Below are positions 46,630 to 59,533 of a stretch of DNA of 64,000 nucleotides, piece by piece. The stretch comes from Ctenosaura bakeri. Taxonomy: Eukaryota > Chordata > Lepidosauria > Squamata > Iguanidae. The stretch covers positions 372,001-436,000 of the forward strand of contig CAOLHI010000060.1 of assembly GCA_948474755.1 (NCBI GenBank), read 5' to 3'. A program made the position numbers and the translations under genes. The notes beneath the pieces are model-generated. The model worked only from the letters and a program-made list of their open reading frames with translations, ran no database searches and was not told where the DNA came from. Each line of letters starts with the position of its first letter. Position 1 is the stretch's first letter.

Positions 46630-47135
46630 CAAAATGTGTTGATTATCTGGATCCTTTTCAGGTACAGTACTGATATTTAAAAGACCTCGATACTTAAGCG
46701 AACACCTGCCTCTATATACTTGCCCAAGAACTGAGTTCTGTTGGAGAGGCCCTCCTCTGTGTTCCATCAAAAGGGGAAAAAAAAAAAAAAAATTGTGGGA
46801 AGACAAGGGTAAGGGACTTTTCTGTGGTGGCACCAGAAGTTGTGCAATTTCATGGCAGTGGAGGAACTGGCACCAATCTTGAAATCATTTTTGTTCCAGG
46901 GCTGTCTATTAAAGCTTTGGGGCCAAATTAATTTTATTCAAATTGCACATTTTTAATGGATAAATTACTCAAGTATGTTTTAATCCATTTTAAAATGCTT
47001 GTTTCTAATTGAAAATCTATTTAATATATCGTTAATCTTTTCAGACTTTTGTAATGATCTATTGTTTTAAATTGATTTTACTGCAAGCCACCCTAAGATC
47101 TTTGGATAAAAGATGGGATATAAATATTTTAACAA
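46630..47135 (+). mobile_element. L2/CR1-group LINE 3' remnant
   Basis: The plus strand reads R-P-R-Y-L-S-E-H-L-P-L-Y-T-C and F-C-W-R-G-P-P-L with indels, the C-terminal style of these LINEs, then a 3' UTR ending 'gcaagccaccctaagatctt' and 'gatgggatataaatatttta'. An A-run near 46779-46793 breaks it. Confidence 0.5.
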
Positions 47136-49986
47136 ACAAATGTGGACCCCAGTAAACTAACCAGAGTGCATCTACCAGACCATCCTGACTTGGGAAGCCC
47201 CAAGAAACTTCAGAAATTGGTGGTTCATTGACATTCTAGCTGACCACCAGACAATGACTATTTGCATTGGTGGGTTGTATTGTAGGCAGGCCTAAGGTGA
47301 AAATTGCAAGTATAAACTTGAAACTTGTGAAACTGTAGCTATAAATATGGCTTGCTATAAGATCCAAATAGTATGTAGCCATCAGACCTAAAAAGGCCTT
47401 TAACAATCACATGATTCCTAGGCTTGTCATGAATTTATGGTAGCCATACAGCAAGAGAAAATTATTGATTTGTATATGTGAAGGGGCCTTCCCTGATCAA
47501 AGGATATACACACACCACAGAGTTTTCCCCAATATAACTCTTAAGCAGCAGGTGGTCTCCTAATTAATGTAGTTTCACATGACCGATGATGTTCTCCATT
47601 TGGGAAGATATAAGGCAGCATACTTGTTCTCTGAATGGAAATAACCCTGAGATTCTTCTGCATGCCAGTTTGGAAGGGCAGCAAGACTCTCCTAGCACCA
47701 GAGAAATGTTCTATGTGGAGTGAGGGAAGAGTCTTCTATGGAAAAGTTGACAGACCGTCAGGAGGGGGTAATCTCCATGGTTTCCAACCTTCCCTAGCAT
47801 ACAGGCATTATGTAGGACATGAAGTATGGTACACATATTGTTTGCTAAGGATATTCTCAAAATAATTGGCTGATATTTTGTTTAACAGCAGTACTTTGCC
47901 TTCAATTTCATGCTTCCTTTTGTACTATTTTACATTTTATTTTTCAGTTTGCACTGTAAATATGATGCTTTCCCTCCCATTTTGTTTTTTATTGTTTCCC
48001 ATTTTGCTGAACATCTTTTAACATCCAATTTCATTTTTATAGATCATTCAGAATATAAAGATATTTCATACAAAAAGCCTGTCAGATTAAAATATGGATG
48101 GGAAAAAAGCTTACATGAATCCACACACTCACATGCACACCACATACAGAGAAAACATGAATAAAAAGGACAGGATATAGATGCGAGGATGCAGTCATCA
48201 ACTACACAACACATTTCAACATGCAATTCCTTCTAAATTCTGTGTCTGTGTCTGTCTTCATATTAGCGCATCCATATGTATAACTACAGAGGAGCCTATG
48301 GAGAAGCTCAAATGAGGGGCAGAAAATTTATTTTTTAAGAGAAGAGCACAAAGCAGTGGCAGCTAGTGGACCCCATATCAGGGGAGACAATGAGGCTGTT
48401 TGGGGTTTTAGTCCAATCTTTAAAAGAGTGTCACAGGTCCTGAACACTATATCCAAAATAGCCTCCATGCCATTAAAGCTCAAACTAAAACCCACTGTTA
48501 TTTTTGTCAATTTCTGTGGGGTCATCTGCCATCGATGCAGCATTTTGTAAAATTTGTCCTTCAAATTAATGCTCAAGTAAATTTGATATCTGTATTCCAG
48601 ACTCTGCTCTATTTCTCCAATTTTATTTCATGTCCAACATTCTGAGCCCATTTTATTGTTGTTTCTTTCATCAGTTCATGTTCCATCTCTCTTTCTAAAA
48701 GTGATTTATATAATTTGAAAGACAATTGAAACCAGAATTGGACTTTGTTAAAAGTAAGGACAAACAGTAAAAGTAAACAAGATAATCTGAAGTATAATAT
48801 GGTAGAAATTTATTTATGTTTGTAAAATTAGTTTGACAAGTGTAGGAAAGAAAACGATAAAAGGGAATAATAGGTTTTGATAAGTTGATTAATGAGTATA
48901 TAATTTGGTGAAAACTGCCATGTTTTGCCACTCTGTTACTCTCATGAAAATGCACAGATATTCTCAACTGTGCTTACTGAGGCACAGGATGCTAAATTTA
49001 CAAAGGTTGCTGGAGGAAGTAATTTACAACACACATTGGATAATATAGGGGTACTCACTTTCACTCATGCATAATGCCCATTGGCAGATTGTCCAGATTT
49101 ACACCTCTTCTAAACTACCAGCTTTTCCTCAAGACACTAACTTCACAAATTTTGACTCAAAGCATTTCCACATCCCCTGTGCCATCTTTATTTCAGTCTC
49201 TCTGAGTATCTCACTTAACATTGTACAGGCAGTTTGGGGCCATTCTCTCCCCCACCATCTCTTTGATCCTTATTCACTATGCTGAAATCCCAGGTCCTTT
49301 CCCTTTGAAATGCTACTTATTGTTAATTGCATTCCTAACCCTGATAATCTAAAATCCATACTTAGTTATCCATACTTAGTTAAGTTAAATCACTTGTTGT
49401 GATTTAACTTAATTCTATCATTCTAACATTCTATCACTTCTAAGTAAAAAAAAGCCTAGTCTGGCCATTTGCAGCTACCTTACAGATAGTAAACAAAGTT
49501 CAACATCAACCATTTGCTTGCTTGTAACACATTATGTCCACACAAACCTTATGTTACATCAATAGCATATCCTACATTCATTCGCATGGCATGGAGTGAA
49601 TGTGACATGACAAAAACACACAGTAAGGAAGAAAGGTTGAGATTTATTGGGGAAGGGGGGTTGCATCAAGCAACATAGATTGAAAAGTGTATCATTTTAT
49701 GGTTGTAAATTTGGACCAAAAATATTTAACAATAACAAATAAACCCCACTATGGATTCACTACTCACTTATGTGGGAACCACCAGTGCTACAAACAAGTA
49801 TGTAGATCTTTGTGGGAAAAGACTAGTTGATTCACAGCAGTGGAGAGCCAACTAAATTCGAATTTATGAAAATGAAAGGATCAAGAAGCAAGGAACATTA
49901 GGCCTGGTACAGGTGGAAAATGCAGAAACCCTCATCTTTTCATTGGTATCCTAATCTATAACAGATCTCTGCACTTATATTTGATT
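47136..49986. other. AT-rich non-genic DNA
   Basis: No element or gene recognised. The frames at 47635-47865 and 48695-48967 have no motif. Confidence 0.35.
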
Positions 49987-50340
49987 GATGAGGAAATGAT
50001 TGATTGATTGGTTGATTGAATTTATATGTTGTCTTTCCTTTCAAGACAAGACCCAATGTGGTTTCCAAAAGGTTTAAAAAACACTAAAAACATAAAAACA
50101 ATTAAAACATTAAAAGACATAAAATTATAAAACTAACAATTGATTTTTTTTAAAAAAAAACCTAATAAGTAACTAAAAGATCTCTGGCTCACTCATTATA
50201 AAGGCCTGCCTACAAATAAATGTCTTTGCCTGCCTACGAAAGGAAAGCAGGGAGGAGGCTAGCCTAGCCTCCTGTGGAAGAATATGGAAGGATGTGGGTG
50301 CTACGTAAGTCTTCCAAGTAAAATGTAGCTTGATTCCTAG
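49987..50340 (-). mobile_element. L2-like LINE 3' remnant
   Basis: On the minus strand near 50270-50210 it reads L-S-F-R-R-Q-A-K-T-F-I-C-R-Q-A-F, the L2 ORF2 end (F-K-x-x-L-K-T-F-L-F-R-Q-A-F), followed by an A-rich 3' UTR ending in (GATT)n-like units at 49987-50010. Confidence 0.55.
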
Positions 50341-51010
50341 TTTATTTTTATAGGGAGTCAGATATTTCCTATTCCATTTGTGTTCAAATGACAGACTGAA
50401 AAAGTGCACCAAAGCACAACTCTTATATGCAATGGTTGTGATGATAGTGGTAGCCATAGCAGGAGGAAGAGGTGGCAGTGAACTGGAACTGAGCATGAGA
50501 ATCTCACCATACTCACTTCTGAGGTGAATTCTTACTATTGGGCTAGGGACAGAGTAAAAGCAGTTCAAAGGGTCTAAGGAATGTTGCTTTAACAGTCTCG
50601 AATGTTAACTTTTCTCCATTATGAAATACAGGTCACAGAACAGCATCTGTTTGGAAAATTTGTTATCTTTTTTTCATTCCATCTCCTCCATAGGCTTGTT
50701 TATGTTCTTTGGTCAACTATAAGAAAATACTCTTCCCACAGCCACATTTATTAAAACTAGTATTTTTTCCCCCATTCCCTCAAGTGAAGCAATTTAGCCA
50801 TTTTAGTAAATTCTCAAAAACAAGAAGATAGGTATTTCTTTTCCCAATCTATCTGGAGGACACAGAGAAGACCATCTTGTACCTGCATACCATATATGCA
50901 TTAAGATCCTTCTCAGAAAAAAAGGTGTGATGCAAATTTGGCACTACCATGACTGAATATACAGAGATTCAAACTTAAAGACTAAGAACCTTGGATAAAA
51001 AGCCGATAAT
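50341..51010. other. Non-genic DNA
   Basis: No element recognised; 50173-50568 on the minus strand is open but matches only L2 at its end. Confidence 0.35.
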
Positions 51011-51015
51011 TTTAG

Positions 51016-51443
51016 GCCCTTTTCGCACGCATTTTTTTGTATGCGAGGGCCCCTTGAGCATCACGTAAATGGGAGCGTCGGTCCGTATGACACACTCCCA
51101 TTTACGCGACACTCAGAAGCCTAAAGCGGGATGTGTGCACATTTTCTTATTTTTGGCTCTAAGCCGAAAATACTGCATGGTCACACAATGCTCCCGGGAC
51201 CCTCATGCACTTACCTGCATGCGGTGTGCCGAACAAGCTGGTCCGGTCACGCTTCCTCCCCCAGCGCAGCCTACAGCTCCCAGACTGCGCTGTGGAAGAA
51301 AGGGGCAGGGAGCTAGCACGACGGTCATGCTACCAGGAAGCGACCTATGGGACGAAGGAGCAGAGAAGTGGCAGCATTCTGGATGAGGCTTTTCGTGCGA
51401 GACACCCTCCCCAGTTGCATGAACGGGTAAGATGTGGAAAGCC
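51016..51443 (+). mobile_element. MITE, GCCCTTT-terminal family 2, copy E
   Basis: The left end GCCCTTTTCGCACGC and the right end ATGTGGAAAGCC are imperfect inverted repeats. A perfect 12-bp subterminal hairpin (51064-51075 with 51095-51106, CGTAAATGGGAG/CTCCCATTTACG) follows. The interior, CpG-rich, matches copy D at 35546-35990 in reverse. The right end runs into a (CCT)n tract, so the target duplication is not clear. Confidence 0.8.
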
Positions 51444-51447
51444 TCTC

Positions 51448-51513
51448 TGTCCTCCTCCTCCTCCCCCTCCCCCTCCTCCTCCTCCCCCTCCCCCTCCTCC
51501 TCCTCCTCCTCCT
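51448..51513. repeat. (CCT)n / (CCCCCT)n microsatellite
   Basis: Pyrimidine-pure C-rich tract next to the MITE end. The poly-Pro and poly-Ser frames over it are artefacts. Confidence 0.95.
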
Positions 51514-54230
51514 ATTATTTTAGGAAACTCAACAAATTTCCGTTCTCAAATTTGCAAGTTTGTATGAGAGCTGAACTGAAACTGCCATCCTTCCCTGTTT
51601 TCAACCAGCCCTGCAAAATATGTGACCCACTAAGCCACACAGTCCCTTTGACACAACAGAACAATCTGAGTGGGCAGGCAAAGAGAGCTGTACATGACCA
51701 GTGGTCTGTGTTCAGCTTGATGGGTTGGTAGGTGTGTATGAGCTATACTAGGGGACTAGAAATGGTGGCAGCATTTGGACATTTCACCAACAACGTTTCC
51801 TTCCATTACGTACCTTGTATTGTGACCAATGACACAAACCTCCCCTCCGCCCCCATTTTGGTCTCATTCCACCCAATTAAAATTGTCCCACTCTAGCCTT
51901 GAACTATCTTTTTTTTTTAAAGAAAAAAAATCCAGTGTGTATCTTTCTGTGTGTGCATGTGTAGGCAAATATATGTCCCTCCTTCCTTCTCTCCCATTCA
52001 ATCGCTGTGCTTATTCCCACAGAATTTATCCCCAGGTAATCATGTTTCTCACAAAGCCAGCCTTTGTACCTTCTCCTAAGTACCCTGTGAATTTGCTTTG
52101 CACACCTAACTAACGAGCTGGTGCACACAAAACATTCTCGCCAATGATTTTGCTAGCAAAGGAGAAGATTATACAATAAAACTTCATACCATTCAGAATG
52201 AAAAACGCAGCTTTATCCAAGGGATTTCCACCTATCAACAAAACAGTAGCAGAAACAAAACAAAGTCTTGCTCTGACTTTTCCTAAAGGCATTGCAGTTA
52301 CAATCTTTTCAAAATATAACCTATTTTATACCTAGTTTCTAAAACACAAAGCTAATCAAGTTTCCTTATTTTTTTCTGTTCTTGTACCTGCTTTGGGCTT
52401 AACAACAGACAACAGACAAGTGTACCTCCACCTTCTTTATGCCCCTATGATACTCCCAATTTGTTTAGTGGAACCTCATGCTGGAAGTGCTTGGAAAGGA
52501 ACTGCAATGTTGAAATGGTGGGTGGAGAAAACATTAAGCATTCTCCTCTGTTTCTCAAGTCCACACTACTCACATTGAATGTTATTTTCGCTCAGAAAAA
52601 TAAAAACAAGTTTTCATTACAGTCATTTACATTTATTATGATATTTGTATGCTTTTTAAAAGAATGGAAAAATAGGTTAAAATCAATCCTTAAAAAATGG
52701 GTTAAAATTAATTCTAGAAAATGCATATTATCATAGGTTAAGTCTATGTCAAAATTTTCAGTTTTGAATTTATGGTTAAAAAAATGTAATTTTGATGGAA
52801 TGTACATTTCTCTACCAAAATAAAGTGTGTATAATCACCTTTTCCCTTTCCTCATCAGTGCTCTTATCTCTTCTGTCATGAGAAGCTTACAATGGAAACT
52901 TCAAAAGAATGTAAATACAAATGCTTGAGAAATTTGACTTCTGTACATTCTTATAAGCACTAACCTTTTCCTTACCACTCAAACTGATTTGCAGGATGTA
53001 TTGTGTCTATTTTAAAGTGCATATTGCTGCTCTCTGAATATTGTGATACAATTCCAGAAAAAAAAACCACACACACACCACCAAATGCACTTTAAAATTG
53101 GCATTTTGAGACAGAATGCATTTAGAAATCTGTCTTTGAAGAGAAAATATATTCAAAATGTTGATTTAAGGACAAGTGTTCATATATTTTCTTTCTTTAA
53201 ACTGATGACTGAGAGGGAAAGAATATAATGGATTTATAGAATATATGTGAAGTGATAGCTATGCATTTCTCTGCAAAATTAGCATGCTGTTAAGTTTCAT
53301 ATATTACATGATACACACATTCTGTGATTATGGAGGGCCCATTTCCACAAATACGGGATTTTTATCCAGTCTATATAAAATGAAAAACTCCCCAGTCCTC
53401 AAATAGGGAATATTTTTTTTATAATAAGAGATACCTATCAACCCTGTAAAGGACACATTTTCTGACCCTCAAATAAGGAACATCCCTTATAATAACAGAC
53501 AGCCTAGTTTGATGCCATAAGAGGAAGACATCTGGAGTTGGGAGTTCAGTATCATCACTGTGCTTCCTGTTCATTCCAAGATGTTTAGAATTAGGTAAAT
53601 TTTTACTTAATAAATTTGTCACAGAATTTTAGCATCACACACCACTCAGCTGCTCCGTTGTAGCTAAAAATTCCTAGTCAATTTCTGTAGCTGGAGCACA
53701 AAAAAAGTAATGCTATAAACCTCTCCCCTTCACACACTAAATGTTTCTCATATAAGCTTTCTACCTTTATAAATTTATATATCCATTTCCTTTTCCTGAT
53801 TTTAATCTTGGATAACCCAATTACACCATATTTCTCTTTATATCTGGTAATGTAATTTTACTAGAACACTTTGAGGGAAAAATTGCCAAATCTTTATGAC
53901 AATATCTTTATATAACAAATAGTGACCTTTGTGTTAAAAGAGCTAGCAGTGTTAATGCGTCTAAAGCCATATAAAGCAATTATTTGTCTAAGATATATTA
54001 TGAGCAACACCACAAACTACTAAAAGTTAGAAATGCAGCATTTTGCCACAGTTTTATAAAACACTTTTTATAGCCCATTAGAAGGAAAGGGTTTTGTTAT
54101 TGCTGTCAAACTTTTACCATAGGAAAAAATGTAGTAGAGAATAGTCATCTCTAAATTCAGATAGAGAGCATTAGCTTATATGTTCCTTATTTCTTCTCTC
54201 TCTTTACTTTAATATTTATACAATCTTATG
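51514..54230. other. AT-rich non-genic DNA
   Basis: No gene, RNA gene or element recognised. Confidence 0.35.
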
Positions 54231-54234
54231 CTCC

Positions 54235-54356
54235 ACTCTGATTTGAATGATTGATTGATCTACAGTATTTGTATGGCAATGCTAGAATGTTCCTAGTTCT
54301 CTGGACAACTTACAATAAACAGGTTTTTAAATCAATCAATCGATCAATCAATCAAA
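54235..54356. mobile_element. LINE 3'-end fragment with (GATT)n-like repeat
   Basis: 'gattgattgatctacagtat...' with 'gtatggcaatgc' and 'ggacaacttacaataaacag' recalls the LINE tails at 49987 and 26380; (AATC)n units follow at about 54330-54353. Degenerate. Confidence 0.3.
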
Positions 54357-55725
54357 AATAGAACATAAAACTCTATACTCAAAAATGATATAGCATATGA
54401 GAGCAAAAGAGAACTCATAGTAGCTGAAAGTTAAATACATAGTCCAAGAACTGTTGGCTTGCAAGATCTATTGGCTAGATTTTTTAGGGGCAACGATTTT
54501 TCTTGTTCTTCAGGTATGCGGTGGCAGCTAGGGATTTTCAGGTGCAGCTCCAAACCCCTTGTTGGATCTGAAACAATTTTGGACTGCATCCAGACATTAT
54601 TTGGCTAGCCTTGCATACCCTAGAAAGAAGTAGCAGAGATCACTCTCCTTCAGGGCAAAAATTGCTTCTTCTCTGGGTGCCCAAGGGGAACTTCCTGAGT
54701 ATATCTCCAAACCAACCAGTGGCTTGGCACAAGGATGGAGCTGTCTTTGAGAGCCTCAGGCTTCCCTCACACACTGGGCCAAAGGCACTATGCAATAAGT
54801 TATGAGATACCTCCTTGTTGGGTGCCCCGGTAAGCACCTTCGCTGGCATAAATGTAGTGACATTACCATAAACCATAACTTGCAATTGACAAAAACGAAC
54901 ATTGGAATTTGGAAGCAATTCCTAGTATAATGTTAATGTTGTATTAAATAACATCCACTGTGAAAGGGCTCTGCCATCCTTAAATATCTCTATATTGCAC
55001 AGATCTTTATCCTATGACAATGAGTCTGGAATGAAACATGCTTGACAGGGGTTTGCAGATACTTCATAAGTACATAATGCATATTCATTTTCATTGTCAC
55101 TTGTTCTGAAATAAATGTAGTGATGAATGAATGGGTAATGTTTTCCTTGTCCTTTTCATACCCTCCTGTCAGCAATTTGTAGCTTCACTTTATCTGAAGA
55201 TGTTGACAGAGCTGATTTTGGATGCCACCATTTTAACTTCCCACAGTGCTGCAGTCATGTGGCATTCTGCTGATGTCTGGAGAAACAAAAAAGACTTAAA
55301 TCCAATTGCTGGACTAGAACCCCTGAATGAAGGAAATTTAAAGATGTTATTTCATCATTAAGAAAGGGCTAAGACATATATTTAAATGAATAATACACAG
55401 CAAAGAAAAATCAGAATAGGAATAGGTCTGCTTTTTGCTTCATAAGAACTAGCCATAATGTGCCAGAACAACTGAAGCTGAAGTTTTAAGTAATGCACAG
55501 CACAGATCAAATATGAGAAGCTATCTTTGAAAAGAATGCTAAAAGGAACAGAAAATCAATTTCTGCTGCAAAGTGAATTTTTATGCCTTTAAAGAGTATA
55601 TTGTCAACACAGACCAGCCAAAATGCCATCTTTGTAATAGCATACACCACAACTGATGGATGGCACATTACATTTTGTGTGGCAAGAGTTTGAAAAGAAA
55701 AACCTAAAAATGAGAGAACTGGGAA
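54357..55725. other. Non-genic DNA
   Basis: 54500-54900 is less AT-rich but has no assigned repeat or gene; the frames there (92 codons on the minus strand) have no motif. Confidence 0.35.
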
Positions 55726-55800
55726 TCTATTTATTTCAATTTCTATCCTGCCCCATCTCAAGAGCTCAGGACAGATAACAACCATTTAAGAAGACAGCAG
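55726..55800 (-). mobile_element. L2-like 3' end fragment
   Basis: 'tatttatttcaatttctatc' and 'ctgccccatctcaagagctc' follow the same 3'-end pattern as other fragments here, in reverse orientation. Confidence 0.35.
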
Positions 55801-55944
55801 AATGAAAACAAGAACGAAGAACACCAGCTAAATATTAAATAAAAAGCAGCTTGCTATGTTTTTCCTTAATCCTGGTTATCCCATACAAGAGTTTTTCTCT
55901 ATGCATTTACTCTTGGATATAGGGCAAGCTTAGCTTTGGTGAGG

Positions 55945-56182
55945 ATTACTTCCAAATAATCACCTAAATACCCTAAAGGCACTGGATCCTGGTTTATCTT
56001 GGAAGCTAAGAAGGGTCAAATCTGGTTAGCACTTGGATGAGAGACTCCCAGGTGTTATTGGCTATGTTTCAATGGAGGAAACTGGCAAAACCACCTCTTA
56101 GTACTTCTTGCTTAAGAAAATCCTATGAAATTCTTGGGGTTGCCCTAGGTCAACAGGTGATTTGAGGCATACACATAACACA
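55945..56182 (+). mobile_element. 5S-rRNA-derived SINE (5S-Sauria type)
   Basis: The head is clearly 5S rRNA-like: 'cttggaagctaagaagggtc', then 'ctggttagcacttggatgag' and 'agactcccaggtgtta'. The core 'ggaggaaactggcaaaacca' and 'cctcttagtacttcttgc' follows, and the tail 'ggggttgccctaggtcaaca...gatttgaggca' is Bov-B-like as in Sauria SINEs. The 5S internal promoter region (box A and box C equivalents) is recognisable but mutated. Confidence 0.88.
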
Positions 56183-56449
56183 CTTCCAAACACATGTCCT
56201 TAGGGATATAGTTACATGTACAAATGAGATATTACGTGAAAATGATAACTGCAAAGAGAATGGAAGTAGTGAGCAGAAATAACTAGCTACTTGTAATTAA
56301 ATCACTTTTTCAGTAACAAAGATATTACTGTACATTATGTTGTGACTTGAATGCAATGAGAGATTACTTCTCTCTTTTACAGTTTAGCTGTGAGGTTTTC
56401 ATTGTTGGATAGAAATGCTGTGACATTTGCCCCAGTTGAAAATATATTT

Positions 56450-56770
56450 GATGAGCATGTGGGAAACACCTGGGGAATGACTTGGCAAGTCATGATGTAA
56501 TCCCTAGGGGACATGTAGTAAAGGCTGAGTCATGATAAAGTGAAATCATGACAAGGGGTTGCATCAGCCATTGTCCCTAGCTGATGACCTATCAGCAAGT
56601 GTGTATAAAAGAGGAGTGGGAAAAATCTCTGACTCTGAACCTCTGTCTGAGTGAACCTCTGCGACTGTGGATCTGTATATCCTGTATACAGATGTTTTTA
56701 CTGCAACAGTGAAGATTAAAGCCTCCAGGTATTTTGGATGACAAACTCTGTGTGTATGAGTTACTAAGCA
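56450..56770 (+). mobile_element. LTR-like sequence (tentative)
   Basis: A TATA-like 'gtgtataaaagagg' at about 56600 is followed about 120 bases later by 'attaaag', which could be a variant polyadenylation signal. The start near 'tgtgggaaacacc' and an end near 'aagca' would give TG...CA termini, but no target duplication is convincing and no internal region was found. It may simply be unique DNA. Confidence 0.25.
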
Positions 56771-57040
56771 GTGGGTAGAGGGGTCAGAGCTGATGCTGTA
56801 AGTTACATTCTGCTGCACATGCTTGTTGCTGTTTCAAAACTCTATGTTATGCTTGCCTCTGGGACACTTTTTGTCCAGAGTGCAGTGATTCCAGGGACGA
56901 TTTTGTACTGGTGCTGTAAATCAATCTCCTGTCATTCATTGCTATTTGATTTAGGTGGCGGTGGCCTCACTAAATAGTAAAAGAAGAATTTAACATAATT
57001 CATGCTGCCTTGTACTGTGATGTAGAAGGTAAATGGCCGA

Positions 57041-57075
57041 TACAGATTTTTTTTTTAAAAAAAATAAATAAATAC
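57041..57075. repeat. A-rich simple repeat
   Basis: T-run, A-run and (AAAT)n units. Confidence 0.8.
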
Positions 57076-57474
57076 AAAACTAAGAGCATAATCGTAACTA
57101 ATCAAGATAGTCAAGAGCTAAATGAACCAACACTGGGCAAACAGAAGTGTGCCTAACTTGTCCAAGCCTGGAGATGTTGGGAATTGTTCATGACTTGTGC
57201 TGGCATTGTAGTGAGCCCCTGACCTGCTTTGCCTTTGACATAGTTTGACTTTCTTCTTTACCATTCCTTCTCTGCCCCCCTTTTGGTACTTCTGCTGGTA
57301 GAGCTTAGAAATAAAGCAACAGAAAAAGGTTCTGTTGGCAGAACACATTTCAACTGGTATAAAATGCTTGTGCCTAAAATTCAAAACTTGCTTGTATAGA
57401 CCAGACTAAGGGAAGTCCTCCACTAATTCCACCACACTGAGGCTGCTATTAGGTTGAATAAAGTACACCTCCAA

Positions 57475-57862
57475 CTCTCTTCCACATGTGGAGGGGGAAA
57501 TGGGGGAAAATGCGCTAAAACAGAGCTTACCGGCAGCTGGGTAAGTCCGTCACCATGTGGAGCAGCACGTGCTCGCTGTTCCGCAGTCCTCCGGCGTCCA
57601 AAATGGCAGCTTCGGCATCCAAAATGGCGGCTTCCAACTGGCGGAGGCTCTCCACCAACCGGAGAAGCTTGCCAGCCAGAAGCCCACCCCCGGCAGATCT
57701 GCAGGCACGCACTAGTGCACACCTGCAAATCTGCACCGTCGCTTCGGAGTGGATTGAGGTGCGGAACTACGAAAAGTAGTCCACCCCTATCCACTCCATG
57801 GTGCAGACGACCTCCAACGGAGGTTGCTCTGCACCGCTTTAATACCCCGGTGCGGAAAGGGC
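57475..57862 (-). mobile_element. MITE, GCCCTTT-terminal family 1, copy B
   Basis: The plus-strand right end 'ggtgcggaaagggc' (to 57862) is a clear terminus; the other end is decayed (about 57475, 'ctctcttccacatgtgg'). The interior matches copy A in reverse: the 'gagtggattgaggtgcggaa', 'agatctgcaggca' and 'ccaaaatggcagcttc' segments lie in the expected order. Contains AAAATGGCAGC (57600-57610) and AAAATGGCGGC (57621-57631). The 123- and 137-codon frames here are not genes. Confidence 0.82.
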
Positions 57863-57867
57863 CTTAG

Positions 57868-59309
57868 AGTTAGCTCTTGTTCATCTGATCCAGTTAGGCT
57901 TGTGGCAAGGGCTTTTCACACATTATATTCAGCACAAGTGCAGTCTAGTTATTTGTGAATGCAGATTTTAGACCAGTACAGCTGTCATTTTTCACTATAA
58001 TCAACATGTGTACACTGATTGATCCAATAGTCCCATGGTTCATGTGTGCAGTACAGAGATTATATAGAAAGGTTTCTGGATGTTAATTACCATCCAGGTG
58101 TTTAAGCTTCTTGAGTTACAAACAGTAGAAATAAGGAATTTATGGGGTTTTTAAGGGTAAAGAAATATTCAAAAATGTATTTCTATAACCCTACACAAAA
58201 ATAAGATCTAGTACAGTCAGTTGGGCTTGCAGTCTCTGTAAAAGTTACAAATTCTACTTGAATAATTACATTATCTAAAAAAATCTTAAATGACAAAAAA
58301 AGATAAACAGGTAATTAAAATGACTGCTGCAAACTTTCAATTTTCATAATCTTATATTAAAAGTATATTATTTGGAGCAACTACCTGACTGCTCTACTTT
58401 CAACCAAGCAGGGCACATGTATGAAGATAGATGCTTTGTATCCAGCTGTTTTCTGCAGGCATTGTCAGATACTGCTTGTCATCACCAGATTTTGTAAAAA
58501 CTTTCACAATTGCCTAAGTTCCATCAATTCTGGTTTGGTCTACAGTGCTATTTCACCTCAAAGACTGTGCCTTCAGTCAATAGCTTCAATATCAATGTCT
58601 CAGTGAGACAGTCTCTGTCACTTTCTACAATGCAGTGCAAAATAGCACATAGAACCAGGTAGATTGTGGATAAATTTTGCCCTTTGGCTTCTTGTGCAAC
58701 AGGGCAAAAAGCTTTGAATAAAGCTTGCTGCACAGTCTTGTCTTGTTGATGTTTTTTATTCACATCCTCTCCTTGTGTTCTCCTCAGTCTCCTCCTTTTC
58801 TCAGATCTTCTGCTCACCCTCAGAGTCACCTCACTCATATACAAAATATCTTCCTCAGAATTATTTATGGAAGCTCTTCAAGGACAATGAACTACAACTT
58901 GCTCTATGCAACTTGCTCTATGCAAGATGTAGGCAGGCAAATTTTACATGCTTAAATAAAATGAACATGACTTCACCAATTCAGACAACCATCGAAGTGT
59001 CCATTCTAGCATGAAACAGCAGTGCCCTGCTCTGTACTCTGAATTTAGCAGTAAGTAATGCACTAACCTGTTTGAGGGGTTACTCTGAACAAGGGTACTG
59101 TTCTACTCAAAACATTAAAGCTGTTTTCTGCATTGTGAAAAATAAATAAAGAAATATTACATGACAGTGTAGCGGCACTACCTCTGAAGAATATAGCCAA
59201 AGATTACCTTGCAGTTTGCCCTAACTGAGAGGGTTAGAAGTGTAGACACAACCGTTTGTGACCTATATTGATAGTTCATTTATTCAGTTTTGAGCCTGCC
59301 TTTCTCCCA
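57868..59309. other. Non-genic DNA
   Basis: The 98-codon minus frame at 58548-58844 is basic and has no recognised domain; no element boundaries seen. Confidence 0.35.
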
Positions 59310-59311
59310 AG

Positions 59312-59533
59312 TGCTGTTGTTATGTGTCTTCAACTTGAATCCAGTTTATGACAAACCTGTAACTGAGTTTCCTTCACAAAATTTATTTAGAGGAGGTCCA
59401 TCATTGCTTCCTTCTCATGCTGAGAGAATCCAACTTGGCCAAGATCAGAGAGTAGATTCATGGCTGAATAGGGATTTGAACCCTGGTTTCCCAGAGTCCT
59501 AGTCCAATCTCAGACTACTATATGACACTGTCT
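59312..59533 (-). mobile_element. Sauria-type SINE
   Basis: Reverse orientation: tail 'gtgtcttcaacttgaatcca', core 'ggaggtccatcattgcttcc', 'ttggccaagatcagagag', B-box region 'gggatttgaaccctggtttc' and head 'agtcctagtccaatctcaga'. A LINE-tail-like stretch lies directly before it (59271-59310). Confidence 0.83.

Noticed and set aside
51205..51731. Open frames with poly-Pro and poly-Ser
   Set aside because: They run through a MITE and a (CCT)n microsatellite.
57423..57867. 123- and 137-codon open frames on both strands
   Set aside because: They lie in a family 1 MITE whose raised GC content removes stop codons.
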